From RGIG3178 sp963674495 (GTDB lineage Bacteria; Bacillota; Clostridia; Christensenellales; QAND01): DNA of 64,000 bases. A program made the position numbers and the translations under genes. Shown here one piece after another: positions 1-8,126 of the stretch. Where the stretch lies: NCBI GenBank assembly GCA_963674495.2, contig CAXXLG010000002.1:496001-560000 (forward strand), in the 5' to 3' direction. Position 1 is the stretch's first letter; each line of letters begins with the position of its first letter. The notes below the pieces were generated by a model. It was not told the origin of the DNA, did not search any database, and saw nothing but the letters and a program-made list of their open reading frames with translations.

Positions 1-186
1 TATCGCGAAATCGTAGTGGGACCCGTGATTGCCCATCACCACAAACGGCGGTTTGATTTCTTTCATACCATGCCTTCGTATGCGCAGGCCACGCTTGAAA
101 CGCAGGTACAGCATCAGATAAGCTTTCAAAAGCGCATAGATTATGCGGTTTGGCCGCTTAATTCGTTTTGCTTTGCCCCGTGACAT
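1..186 (-). CDS. Lysophospholipid acyltransferase (PlsC-like), partial
   Basis: The N-terminal 62 codons of a gene that runs off the left edge of the window. It starts at an ATG preceded by a strong AAGGGAGG site and its own promoter. After a basic, arginine- and lysine-rich start and a short hydrophobic stretch the residues FVVMGNHGSHYDF appear. NHGSHYD matches the NHx4D catalytic motif of glycerolphosphate acyltransferases, which transfer acyl groups to lysophosphatidate or related lysolipids at the membrane. That motif is the only evidence, so the substrate cannot be named. The motif falls near residue 57, slightly later than in short PlsC proteins. Confidence 0.7.
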   Translation of the reverse strand, partial: MSRGKAKRIKRPNRIIYALLKAYLMLYLRFKRGLRIRRHGMKEIKPPFVVMGNHGSHYDFAI

Positions 187-499
187 AGCGTTTTCCTCCC
201 TTATGCGCATATTGTACCAAATTGATTTCATGCGCTCAAGCGGAAGCGCTCATTCAATCGTGCCACGGCAAGTCTTTGACGCCTAACGGCCCAGCGTAGC
301 CGATTCTGCAAAGCCATTGTATGGAGCGAATAAACATATGGTAAGAAACATGGTGTTGATAAAACGCAACCCGTAGCAAACCGTGTGCATGCACACAAAG
401 TAAAATGGGGGACGCGAACATTAGCCGTTACCGGCTCTGATCCGCAACCGTGTCAAAAACCGTTGGGCGAAGGGAATCCTGCTGAGCGCGGGTGTCCTG
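187..499. other. Intergenic stretch with no gene seen
   Basis: It holds the acyltransferase promoter at its left end and a weak 5-bp hairpin (AGCCG TTAC CGGCT, 423-436) at the 3' side of the DMT gene. No T run follows the hairpin, so I do not call it a terminator. I see no gene or repeat in the rest. Confidence 0.5.
211..239 (-). promoter_or_regulatory. Promoter of the acyltransferase gene
   Basis: Reading leftward, TTGAGC (complement of 234-239) and TACAAT (complement of 211-216) are separated by 17 bases. They lie about 25 bases before the start codon. Confidence 0.6.
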
Positions 500-1459
500 T
501 CAGGGTTGTATCGCGCTTTTCTCGCTCTCCTGCTCCAGCAGTGCCTTCATTTGTTTGTTTTTTGATTCCATGCGAAAATACACCGCCAACCCGCACATCA
601 TCACCAGCGTTCCCAAAATGGTTAGAACATTGGGCACTTCGCCGCGCATCAGAAATGCGGTTATGCCGGCAAAAAACGGCCCCATAAGGTTAAAGAGGGA
701 TACGTTGGTTGCGGGCATATGTTTCAGCGCCCACACCTGCGCGCTCTGGGACACCAGCGTACACATCAGCGCAAGCACACCGATCCATATCCACGCCTCC
801 AGGCTGAACGGACCGAGCGGTGTACCGGTTATCACGCATACGATAAATATCAACACGGCAGCGATGGAAAAGGTCATTCCCATCGTCGGCCACAGCGAAA
901 ACTTCTCCCGAATGACGCCGGATATGATGAGGTTTATAGCAAACAGTATCGCGTTGAACAAGATGAGGATCATACCGATGGGATTGTTGTTCGCGTCGGT
1001 GGCACCGCCCCATGCACATACCGCCACACCCAACAGGCAGACGGCAACACCAATGAGCGATTTAAGAGGTGTTATTTTGCCCAAGAACAGATAACTGGCG
1101 ATGATGACCCAAATAGGATTGGTGCGCTGCAGCGCAGATACCAAAAATACCGGCGAGAATTTCAGCGCGGTGATCCACAAAAGCATGGTGGCGGCACGCA
1201 GGAATCCGCTGGCAAACAGAAGGTAAAAATCACGTTTTTTTACGCTTCTCACTTCCGCCCGATAGCTTGGCTTGGAAGCGATGACACAAACCAGAACGAG
1301 TGTGGAAATAAAGATGCGGTAAAACGTAATGCTGGGACTGGGCAAACCAAGATCCAATAATATCTTGAGCATGGGCGATGCGAACGACATGATAATCATG
1401 CCACCGATCAGCACGCCATATATGATGGAGCCGCTGGGTCTCCGTTCCGTTTCGTCCAT
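500..1459 (-). CDS. DMT-superfamily permease (EamA type)
   Basis: A 319-residue integral membrane protein with about ten hydrophobic helices arranged as two similar halves, as in the drug/metabolite (EamA) family. These proteins export or import small organic molecules across the cell membrane; the substrate cannot be read from sequence. Family-like features are the GLPSPSITFYRIFIS segment early on and a late ...FLMRGEVPNVLTILGTLVMM segment typical of the last two helices. I chose the ATG at 1459 because GGAGGGGG lies eight bases before it; a longer reading frame upstream would run through the leader hairpin and the promoter. It is transcribed alone. Confidence 0.8.
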   Translation of the reverse strand: MDETERRPSGSIIYGVLIGGMIIMSFASPMLKILLDLGLPSPSITFYRIFISTLVLVCVIASKPSYRAEVRSVKKRDFYLLFASGFLRAATMLLWITALKFSPVFLVSALQRTNPIWVIIASYLFLGKITPLKSLIGVAVCLLGVAVCAWGGATDANNNPIGMILILFNAILFAINLIISGVIREKFSLWPTMGMTFSIAAVLIFIVCVITGTPLGPFSLEAWIWIGVLALMCTLVSQSAQVWALKHMPATNVSLFNLMGPFFAGITAFLMRGEVPNVLTILGTLVMMCGLAVYFRMESKNKQMKALLEQESEKSAIQP

Positions 1460-1475
1460 GGTGCCAACCCCCTCC

Positions 1476-1510
1476 AAAAAAAGGCAGGTATGCCTTTGTG
1501 GTATACCTGC
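1476..1510 (-). promoter_or_regulatory. Terminator-like hairpin in the DMT leader
   Basis: In the transcript, GCAGGTATACC, a five-base loop ACAAA and GGCATACCTGCC form an 11-bp stem with one G-U pair. Seven U follow at once, and then the GGAGGGGG ribosome site of the permease. This is the form of an intrinsic terminator placed between promoter and start codon. It may be an attenuator, or the same symmetry in DNA (GTATACC/GGCATAC) may be an operator. I recognise no riboswitch aptamer, and the leader is only about 60 bases. Confidence 0.55.
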
Positions 1511-1527
1511 GCCAAAAACTCTGTTAC

Positions 1528-1556
1528 AACATACCCCAAACACAGCCCGCTGTCAA
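1528..1556 (-). promoter_or_regulatory. Promoter of the DMT permease gene
   Basis: Reading leftward, a consensus TTGACA (complement of 1551-1556), 17 bases, then TATGTT (complement of 1528-1533). The predicted transcript starts about ten bases before the leader hairpin at 1483-1510. Confidence 0.7.
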
Positions 1557-1702
1557 GCTTGCCTCGTTTATGTTTACTACGTATACAACGCCGACTTGTA
1601 ACACAGTACGCAAGCCAACGCAGCAAGTCACGCCCTGTGCTCCATTCGTTGAGAATGTAGAGTCGGGCCCGGGCAGAATAGATTCACAACATAAATTCTG
1701 TC

Positions 1703-1736
1703 GGCGCCGTCCTCCGTCAACACGGCGGACGGCGCC
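1703..1736. repeat. Inverted repeat, 14-bp arms
   Basis: GGCGCCGTCCTCCG and CGGCGGACGGCGCC pair with one mismatch around a six-base loop. No T run follows on either strand, so it is a strong hairpin but not a typical intrinsic terminator. It could still end or stabilise the 3' end of the ABC exporter transcript. Confidence 0.55.
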
Positions 1737-1791
1737 GGATCTTCGCACATACCCACATGCTTGTTCTGTTGCGCACGATTCAATCGTGAAT

Positions 1792-1956
1792 TTACCACTC
1801 AAGTCTGACAACAACCGGCTTTGGCGCTTCGCCATCGCTGCACATTTCGACCTCTTCAACACCTCGGTGGTAAGCTTTGGCGCATGGCGTCATTTCGTAT
1901 TTACCGTAGCGTGCGTCGCGCTTTGGGCATGTCCCGTTTCCCTGCTGTTCCCTGCA
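1792..1956 (-). other. Open stretch in frame after the ABC exporter stop
   Basis: Directly after the TGA of the ABC gene the same frame stays open for 54 codons to a TAA. It encodes a cysteine-containing, charged peptide (CPKRDARYGKYEMTPCAKAY early, APKPVVVRLEW at the end). There is no ATG, GTG or TTG before the internal ATG at about codon 22, which would give a 33-residue product. A +1-frame ATG with a purine-rich site reads only nine codons. It could be a decayed small gene, a readthrough tail or chance. I do not recognise the peptide. Confidence 0.25.
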
Positions 1957-3813
1957 TCAAACCTCCACCGTCTCAAACTGCGACTGGTACAGATCGGCAT
2001 AGAATCCACCCTTTGCCAACAGCTCGTCATGTGTGCCCTGCTCGATGATATCGCCGTCGTTGATAACTAAAATCAAGTCTGCGTTCTTGATGGTGGACAG
2101 CCGGTGCGCGATGACAAAGCTGGTCCTGCCTTTCATCAGATTGTCCATCGCATTTTGGATCTGCTGCTCGGTACGCGTATCCACGGAACTGGTCGCTTCG
2201 TCCAGAATCAGAACGCGGTTGTCGGCCAATATGGTGCGCGCGATGGTCAAAAGCTGTTTCTGTCCCTGAGACAGGTTGGTGGTCTCCTCGTTGATTACCA
2301 TGTTATATCCTTCGGGCTGTGTCAGAATGAAGTGGTGCACATGCGCGGCTTTGGCGGCCTCGATCACCTCTTCATCGGTGGCGTCAAGCCGTCCGTAACG
2401 GATGTTTTCCATAACGGTACCGTTAAACAGCCATGTATCCTGCAATACCATGCCGAATATCTGGCGCAAATCGTTGCGCTCAAACATTCTAAGGTCATGC
2501 CCGTCCACCGCGATGCTGCCGCCGTCCACATCGTAGAACCGCATCAGAAGCTTGACGATGGTGGTCTTGCCCGCGCCGGTAGGCCCGACGATTGCAATTT
2601 TTTGACCTCTGTGTATGTTTGCCGAGAAATCATGGATAACGGGTTGTTCCGCGTCATAGCCAAAGCGAACGTGCGCGAAGCTGACGTTGCCGTCGATGTT
2701 GTCCACCGGCACGGGATTGTCGACCTGTTGTGGTTCTTCCTCTTCGCCCAAGAACTCGAAGGCGCGCTCAGCGGCCGCCGCCATGGACTGCATCATGTTG
2801 CCCACCTGTGCAATCTGCGCAATGGGCTGTGTAAAGTTACGCACGTACTGGATGAACGCCTGGATATCGCCCACCGAAATGATTCCACGCATGCTCAAAA
2901 AACCACCCAAAATAGCCACCGCCACATACCCAAGGTTGCCGATGAAGTTCATCACAGGGTGCATCATGCCGGAAAACGCCTGGGAGCGCCAAGCGCTCTG
3001 GTACAACTCGTCGTTGATTTGATCAAATGTCTCGATGACGGATTCCTGTTTATTGAACGCCTTGACGATGTTCAGCCCGCCGTATATCTCCTCCACCTGC
3101 CCGTTGACCTTGGCCAGGTTGCTCTGCTGTGCACGGAAATACTTTTGCGAGCGCTTCATCACCGCACCGATGAACAGGGCGGACAGCGGCAGCATACACA
3201 GCACCAGAAGCGTCATCCATACATTGATGCGCAGCATCATGATAAACACGCCGATGATGGTGGCGATGGACGTGATCAGTTGGGTCAGACTCTGGTTGAG
3301 GCTCTGTCCGAGGGTGTCCACATCGTTGGTCACCCGGGACAGCGTTTCGCCGTATGTACGGCTCTCAAAGTACTTGAGTGGCAAACGATTTATCTTGTCC
3401 GATATATCCCGACGAATCCGATAGGTAACGCGGTTGGAGACGCCGGTCATCACAACGCCTTGCACAAACGAGAAGCCTGCGCTGACGCCGTACAGCGATA
3501 ACAATATCAACAGTATGCGCCCAATCGCGGCAAAATCAATGCCGCCGGTACCGCTGATCTTCGCGACAAGCCCTGTAAAGATGGTGGTCGTGGCCTGGCC
3601 CAGTACCGTGGGGCCGATGATGTTGAATGCCGTGCTCAGTATCGCGCAAGCCACCACGGCAGCAAGCGCCCAGCGATATTCTGTCATGCGCGCCATCAGC
3701 TTTTTGATGGTGCCTTTGAAGTCCTTGGCTTTCTCAAATCCGTGCCGCATGGGCCCGCCGCCCGGACCCATTCCGCGCATTTTCGATGGTTCGCGTTTTT
3801 GTTCATTGGCCAT
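1957..3813 (-). CDS. ABC exporter half-transporter, canonical ATPase subunit
   Basis: A 618-residue fusion of a six-helix exporter membrane domain (about residues 40-330) and an ATPase domain. Visible motifs are Walker A GPTGAGKT (near 407), signature LSQGQ (near 514) and Walker B VLILDEA with the catalytic Glu. With the next gene it should form a heterodimeric multidrug or lipid exporter. The signature has Q where consensus has G (LSGGQ), as expected for the subunit that completes a degenerate ATP site with its partner. I chose the ATG at 3813, nine bases after CGGAGG; the earlier in-frame starts sit on or before that site. It overlaps the upstream partner gene by 11 bases, so the two are translationally coupled. 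The N terminus has a Gly/Met/Pro-rich segment (GMGPGGGPMRHG). Confidence 0.9.
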   Translation of the reverse strand: MANEQKREPSKMRGMGPGGGPMRHGFEKAKDFKGTIKKLMARMTEYRWALAAVVACAILSTAFNIIGPTVLGQATTTIFTGLVAKISGTGGIDFAAIGRILLILLSLYGVSAGFSFVQGVVMTGVSNRVTYRIRRDISDKINRLPLKYFESRTYGETLSRVTNDVDTLGQSLNQSLTQLITSIATIIGVFIMMLRINVWMTLLVLCMLPLSALFIGAVMKRSQKYFRAQQSNLAKVNGQVEEIYGGLNIVKAFNKQESVIETFDQINDELYQSAWRSQAFSGMMHPVMNFIGNLGYVAVAILGGFLSMRGIISVGDIQAFIQYVRNFTQPIAQIAQVGNMMQSMAAAAERAFEFLGEEEEPQQVDNPVPVDNIDGNVSFAHVRFGYDAEQPVIHDFSANIHRGQKIAIVGPTGAGKTTIVKLLMRFYDVDGGSIAVDGHDLRMFERNDLRQIFGMVLQDTWLFNGTVMENIRYGRLDATDEEVIEAAKAAHVHHFILTQPEGYNMVINEETTNLSQGQKQLLTIARTILADNRVLILDEATSSVDTRTEQQIQNAMDNLMKGRTSFVIAHRLSTIKNADLILVINDGDIIEQGTHDELLAKGGFYADLYQSQFETVEV

Positions 3814-6010
3814 GATGTTCATCCTCCGCAATGGATTTGCTTCTTTGAATTTCCTCTGGCGAAAGCTGCGAGGAAGCGATTTGCTCGTACACGGGACAGG
3901 TTAAAAGAAGTTGCTCATGCGTACCGATGCCCGCCACGCGTCCCTCTTCCAGCACAATGATCTGGTCGGCGAACAGTATGGTATTCACCCGCTGCGCAAC
4001 GATCAAAACAGTGCTGTCCCCGGTATACGCCTTGAGTGCGCGCCGCAGTGCAACATCGGTGCGGTAATCCAGCGCGGAGAAACTGTCGTCAAATATGTAT
4101 ATATCCGGTTGTTTCGCCACAGCCCTTGCAATGGAAAGCCGCTGCTTCTGTCCACCGGATACGTTGGTGCCGCCTTGGGAGATGATCGCGCCAAACCCAT
4201 CCTGCTTTTGTGCGATAAATGAACTGGCCTGTGCGATATCCGCTGCGATCTTGAGTTCCTCTTCCGTAGCATCCTCTTTGCCAAAGCGCAGGTTGGACTC
4301 GATGGTGCCGGAGAACAGCACACCGCGCTGCGGCACATAGCCGATGCGATCGCGCAGGTTCTTCTGCGTCATATCGCGTACATCCAATCCCCCGACGTAT
4401 ACCGCGCCTTCGCTCACGTCGAAGAACCGCGGAATCAGGTTGACAAGCGTGGATTTGCCGCTGCCCGTGCTGCCAATAATGGCAGTGGTGCGCCCCGGCT
4501 CTGCGGTAAAGCTGATGCCGGTAAGAACGTTCGCCTCCGCATTGGGATAGCGGAAGCCGACCTTTTCAAACCGGACCACACCGCGCATGGAGGGATCGGG
4601 CGTTGCGGGCATCTCTGGATCCAATATGGATGAATCGGTGTTGAGCACCGCATTGATGCGCCCAATGGATACGCTTGCTCGCGGCAAAATGATGGACATC
4701 ATGGATACCATCAAAAAGCTCATGATGATCTGCATCGCATATTGCATGAACGCCATCAGATCGCCCACCTGCATCAACCCCTGATCCACGCCATACGCAC
4801 CCCGATAGAGTATCAGAACCATCAGCGCATTCATAATCAGCATCATCGCCGGCATCATCAACGCCATAACGCGGTTGACGAACAGGTTCACCTTCATCAA
4901 ATCGATGTTCGCACGGTCAAAGCGCTTGACCTCGTGCAGCTGCGTACAGAACGCCCGTATCACGGGAACGCCGGTCAGTATCTCCCTGGTTACCAGGTTG
5001 AGCTTGTCGATGAGCGTCTGCATGCGCTTAAAGCGGGGCAGCGCCACCCACATCAGCGTCAATACAACCGTCATCACCGCCGCCACGCCAAGTCCGATGG
5101 TCCACGCCATGGATATATTTGTATTCAGCGCCATGAAAATGCCGCCGATGCCCATGATGGGCGCAAACAAGAGGATGCGGAACACCATGGTGGTCATCAT
5201 CTGCACCTGCTGAATATCATTGGTGCTGCGCGTGATCAGCGACGCCGTGGAAAACTTGTCAAACTCCATGTTGCCAAAGGATATGACCTTTTTAAACACC
5301 GCTTCACGCAGCCTTTTTGCAAAACCGGATGCCACCCTGGCCGACAGGAATGCGACGGTGATCGCCGCTAGCACCGATGCTAAAACCAGTCCGAGCATCA
5401 TGAATCCCGAGGACCATAGATAGGACATCTGCATGCTGTTTACATCCACTTCCAAGGTCTCGTATTCGGTTTGCAAAAACGCGATGGCACTTTGCTTTAC
5501 GATGCTCTCGGGTATTTGCGAAAGCCTTTGTTCCATTTCCATCACCATCGCTTCGCGCCCACTGGCAGGCAATGATCCCAGCATGGTCCACAGATCCATA
5601 CCCGCCGGAATCTGGGACAACAGCACATCCGCCATCTCCCCGCCACCATCCACCGTAGCAATCACAAGAAGCCGGGGACTCAACAAGCCGTCAAGCTCCG
5701 CCCTATGTTCACCGGTGATGTTCAAGAGCGACGCAGTTCCGTCGGCTTTAAACTCATAGGCCTGCTCAAGCGTGGCGGCCTGCTGCTGCGTCATAAGAAG
5801 CAGCAGCTTCTCAAAGGTGCTCTGCGTCACAATTTGCGGTACAGCGTCCTCTATGCCACCCTGTTGTATCCCCACGTTCACAATGTCGGATGTATAGGCT
5901 GGCAGCGCCAATTGGCATAGCGCCTGAATCAGCAACAGTACAACCAGCACCGCAATGGCTGCGGCGGACGGTTTAAGGTGTTTGGTTATATGTCCGAGTC
6001 TACTTTTCAT
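3803..6010 (-). CDS. ABC exporter half-transporter, degenerate ATPase subunit
   Basis: A 735-residue partner of the preceding ABC subunit. Between the first and second helices lies an unusually long extracytoplasmic segment (about residues 40-185), rich in acidic and Gln residues, which makes it about 120 residues longer than its partner. The ATPase domain has Walker A GSTGSGKST (near 515) and a consensus VSGGQ signature. Its Walker B reads IYIFDDSFSALD, so Asp replaces the catalytic Glu. This is the known pattern of heterodimeric exporters with one non-hydrolysing site. Its ATG overlaps the stop of the MarR gene (ATGA), so regulator and exporter are one operon. Confidence 0.9.
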   Translation of the reverse strand: MKSRLGHITKHLKPSAAAIAVLVVLLLIQALCQLALPAYTSDIVNVGIQQGGIEDAVPQIVTQSTFEKLLLLMTQQQAATLEQAYEFKADGTASLLNITGEHRAELDGLLSPRLLVIATVDGGGEMADVLLSQIPAGMDLWTMLGSLPASGREAMVMEMEQRLSQIPESIVKQSAIAFLQTEYETLEVDVNSMQMSYLWSSGFMMLGLVLASVLAAITVAFLSARVASGFAKRLREAVFKKVISFGNMEFDKFSTASLITRSTNDIQQVQMMTTMVFRILLFAPIMGIGGIFMALNTNISMAWTIGLGVAAVMTVVLTLMWVALPRFKRMQTLIDKLNLVTREILTGVPVIRAFCTQLHEVKRFDRANIDLMKVNLFVNRVMALMMPAMMLIMNALMVLILYRGAYGVDQGLMQVGDLMAFMQYAMQIIMSFLMVSMMSIILPRASVSIGRINAVLNTDSSILDPEMPATPDPSMRGVVRFEKVGFRYPNAEANVLTGISFTAEPGRTTAIIGSTGSGKSTLVNLIPRFFDVSEGAVYVGGLDVRDMTQKNLRDRIGYVPQRGVLFSGTIESNLRFGKEDATEEELKIAADIAQASSFIAQKQDGFGAIISQGGTNVSGGQKQRLSIARAVAKQPDIYIFDDSFSALDYRTDVALRRALKAYTGDSTVLIVAQRVNTILFADQIIVLEEGRVAGIGTHEQLLLTCPVYEQIASSQLSPEEIQRSKSIAEDEHHGQ

Positions 6011-6480
6011 GGCGTACTCTCCTGCTCGTTTACGTTTTGTTCCAAATTATCCTGGATTCGTTTCAAAAAACCCTGTAACTGTTCGATGTCCTGTTGGTCA
6101 AAGCCCTGTAGCATCACGTCCATCTCTTCCATGATGTGGGCACTCATACGTTGTTTGAACGACTTGGCCTGTTCTGAAAGATATACGCGCCAAATACGCT
6201 TATCGGATTCATCGCGCATTCGCTTGATGTGCTGTGCTTTTTCAAGTCTGCGTATGCTAATCGCTACGGTGGATGGTTTGATCATAAGATGTTGTGCAAT
6301 GTCAGCCTGCGTACACCCTTCATGATCGCCGATCCAGGCAAGTATCGGAAACTGTGAGGGATGAAACGGCGGATGGCCCATATGATGGCCCACATGATGG
6401 TCCACATGATGGTAATTAATCATCTTGTGCAGCTTGATAATACGCAATAAACGTTTGAGAATATCCGTGGAAGGCTCCAT
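6007..6480 (-). CDS. MarR-family repressor with His-rich segment
   Basis: A 157-residue winged-helix regulator. A helix-turn-helix (QADIAQHLMIKPSTVAISIRRLEK) and wing with DKR (ESDKRIWRVYLSE) match MarR repressors, which bind small ligands and control exporters. Residues 24-40 hold eight histidines (HHVDHHVGHHMGHPPFH) between the first helix and the HTH; this insert is unusual and suggests metal sensing, which is inference. It is the first gene of the ABC exporter operon and probably represses it through the palindrome at 6496-6507. Its ATG follows AAAGGGGAAAG. Confidence 0.88.
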   Translation of the reverse strand: MEPSTDILKRLLRIIKLHKMINYHHVDHHVGHHMGHPPFHPSQFPILAWIGDHEGCTQADIAQHLMIKPSTVAISIRRLEKAQHIKRMRDESDKRIWRVYLSEQAKSFKQRMSAHIMEEMDVMLQGFDQQDIEQLQGFLKRIQDNLEQNVNEQESTP

Positions 6481-6495
6481 GGCTTTCCCCTTTCG

Positions 6496-6507
6496 TTAGT
6501 CGGCTAA
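6496..6507. promoter_or_regulatory. Probable MarR operator
   Basis: TTAGTCGGCTAA has inverted TTAG/CTAA ends and lies between the -10 box and the MarR start codon. Operators of this size at this position are usual for MarR autoregulation. The link to this MarR protein is inferred. Confidence 0.5.
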
Positions 6508-6512
6508 TAATC

Positions 6513-6541
6513 ATTGTGCAACATCTTCATATTTTTGTCAA
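6513..6541 (-). promoter_or_regulatory. Promoter of the marR-ABC operon
   Basis: Reading leftward, TTGACA (complement of 6536-6541), 17 bases, CACAAT (complement of 6513-6518). The operator-like palindrome lies just downstream of the -10 box. Confidence 0.6.
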
Positions 6542-6560
6542 GCACCTTTTTTCGGAACAA

Positions 6561-6587
6561 AAAAAGCCGTACGGCGTACGGTTTTTT
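6561..6587 (-). terminator. Intrinsic terminator, possibly bidirectional
   Basis: The stem CCGTAC/GTACGG with extra pairs is flanked by A runs on one side and T runs on the other. Reading leftward it is followed by seven T. It ends the zinc-ribbon gene at 6607. Confidence 0.75.
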
Positions 6588-6606
6588 GCATATGCTGTTT
6601 TACACG

Positions 6607-7236
6607 CTATCCCTTAAACACCCATCTTGTCAATATAAAAACAACGCCTCCAATGAAAAGTGCAGCAGATTGCAGCATGATGGCTGCTTTGCCAAAATTG
6701 CGCTTATTTGGGTTGGATGCGCCGCAGGCCCACAGGATGCCCAGCATCAGGCCTAGCAGGGGAATGAGAACCAGTATCATGCTCAAAAGGTAATCCACCA
6801 CGCCCAACACCGCTGGCCGGCCCGCCGGCCTTTTGATTTGTTGCTTCGCATGCATTTTCTCGTTTTGCGCGGAAACAAGCCGCGCGCTGTCCCGCTTGGC
6901 GACCCGATCCTGTCGTACCGTTTCGTATTCGTCATCATCGAAAAGCAGCCCATCGATATCAGTTGCTTCTTTACGTACCTGGTTCGGTCTGTTCGCCGCT
7001 ATTTTGGTTTGTCCGCGCGACGACCGTGCGTTCAAAACAGGCTTATTCTCATCAAAGGGCACGAGGGTGCGCCGTTGTTGCTGTGCACGTCTGGACTGCA
7101 CCACCACCCGATTACCGTCTTGATCCAGCATTGTGGCGGAAAACCTCCCATCGTCCGAATCGATCCGTGCGCCGCACCCCGGACAGAACTTCTTCGTATC
7201 CGGTACAACCGAGCCACATTCCGCGCAAATAGCCAT
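6607..7236 (-). CDS. Zinc-ribbon membrane protein of unknown role
   Basis: A 209-residue protein. A zinc ribbon at the very N terminus (CAECGSVVPDTKKFCPGCG, two CxxC pairs) is followed by about 110 hydrophilic, charged residues. Two hydrophobic helices at the C terminus (VVDYLLSMILVLIPLLGLML and AAIMLQSAALFIGGVVFIL) flank an NKRNFGKAA loop. The layout (zinc ribbon, low-complexity linker, tail membrane helices) is frequent in clostridia without a known function. I chose the ATG at 7236 because AAGGAAGGTGG stands before it and the ribbon begins three residues later; the longer frame upstream has no site. Confidence 0.75.
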   Translation of the reverse strand: MAICAECGSVVPDTKKFCPGCGARIDSDDGRFSATMLDQDGNRVVVQSRRAQQQRRTLVPFDENKPVLNARSSRGQTKIAANRPNQVRKEATDIDGLLFDDDEYETVRQDRVAKRDSARLVSAQNEKMHAKQQIKRPAGRPAVLGVVDYLLSMILVLIPLLGLMLGILWACGASNPNKRNFGKAAIMLQSAALFIGGVVFILTRWVFKG

Positions 7237-7471
7237 GGAATCCACCTTCCTTATCCGAATCCGCGCCTTAAGTACGTGCTTCGTTTCCTCAACAGAATTC
7301 GGCGTATCGGAACGTTTGGCCGTTCGGCAAGCGTCATGCGCAAGCGCCACCGTCCCGCCCAAACGCGTGGGCTTCATAGCCGCACATTTTTTTCGGCCCA
7401 TCGACGCATTGACTCCCGATATTGGCCGCTCAACCCCATCCGATTATGGCCTTGCTTTTCAGTCGCAACGC

Positions 7472-7966
7472 TCACCCGCTAAGCTTGGTACCGCAGCTAC
7501 CGCAGAATCTCGTGTTCGGCGGGCTCTCTTGTCCGCATTGGGGGCAAACAGTTTTGCTTGGCACGGCCAACTTGGATCCGCATTCCTGGCAGAAGTTCAC
7601 GCCCGGCGCGTTGAGCGTACCGCAATTCGGGCATGTTATACCCTGTTGCGCTTGTTGTTCGCGCATTTTGGCCTGTTCCGCTTCCCGTATTTTGCTTTCT
7701 TCGTTTTGAATTTGGGTTAAAACCTGCTGCAGTTGTTGGGAAACATCTCCAAAGCCGTCCGGACCGTTCTGCTCTACCACCATTTGGCCAATGTGTGCGT
7801 ACAGTTCGTGCGCCTGTGCCCGAAGATCCTTTATGTTCTTATTTGCGCTCTTGTTCACGGAAGCGCGCGGTTTTGGCGCGCCGTTGTCGGTGGTGTTACT
7901 GTCCTGCGGCATCAAACCGTCCAGTCCTTTGATCAACCCGCCAAACCCGCCCAATTTGTCTTTCAT
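7472..7966 (-). CDS. Double zinc-ribbon protein
   Basis: A 164-residue soluble protein. The middle (about residues 45-105) is a charged coiled coil. Two zinc ribbons close the C terminus: CPNCGTLNAPGVNFCQECG and CPQCGQESPPNTRFCGSCG. Such proteins often act as scaffolds or bind nucleic acid, but no role can be assigned. It precedes the other zinc-ribbon gene on the same strand with a 235-base gap, so the two may be functionally related. The start at 7966 follows GGAAAGGA. Confidence 0.75.
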   Translation of the reverse strand: MKDKLGGFGGLIKGLDGLMPQDSNTTDNGAPKPRASVNKSANKNIKDLRAQAHELYAHIGQMVVEQNGPDGFGDVSQQLQQVLTQIQNEESKIREAEQAKMREQQAQQGITCPNCGTLNAPGVNFCQECGSKLAVPSKTVCPQCGQESPPNTRFCGSCGTKLSG

Positions 7967-8046
7967 TCACATTTCCATCCTTTCCGTATATCCTATGCCA
8001 TGATGTATATGCAACGATATGTCGCAGATATTGCTTCTTTGTTTAC

Positions 8047-8052
8047 ATTATA
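8047..8052 (-). promoter_or_regulatory. -10 box before the double zinc-ribbon gene
   Basis: A perfect TATAAT reading leftward, about 80 bases before the start codon. No good -35 box lies at the proper distance. Confidence 0.4.
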
Positions 8053-8126
8053 GGGTTTTTTTAACATCAAGAAAAGCCCTATTCCAACAAATTACGAATT
8101 TGTCCATCATGCCTTATGTATATAAC

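Larger units (their letters stand above)
1460..1956. other. Intergenic region between ABC exporter and DMT gene
   Basis: It contains the DMT promoter and leader hairpin, the in-frame reading stretch after the ABC stop (1792-1956, separate entry), the palindrome CACGATTGAATCGTG just beyond that stretch, and a long inverted repeat at 1703-1736. I see no complete gene. Confidence 0.5.

Noticed and set aside
1703..1736. Long inverted repeat as an intrinsic terminator
   Set aside because: The stem is strong but no T run follows on either strand. Listed as an inverted repeat only.
2104..3501. Long rightward open frame of 465 codons
   Set aside because: It is the antisense shadow of the ABC exporter gene. 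Its product is His/Gln/Arg-rich without a domain, and no ribosome site precedes it.
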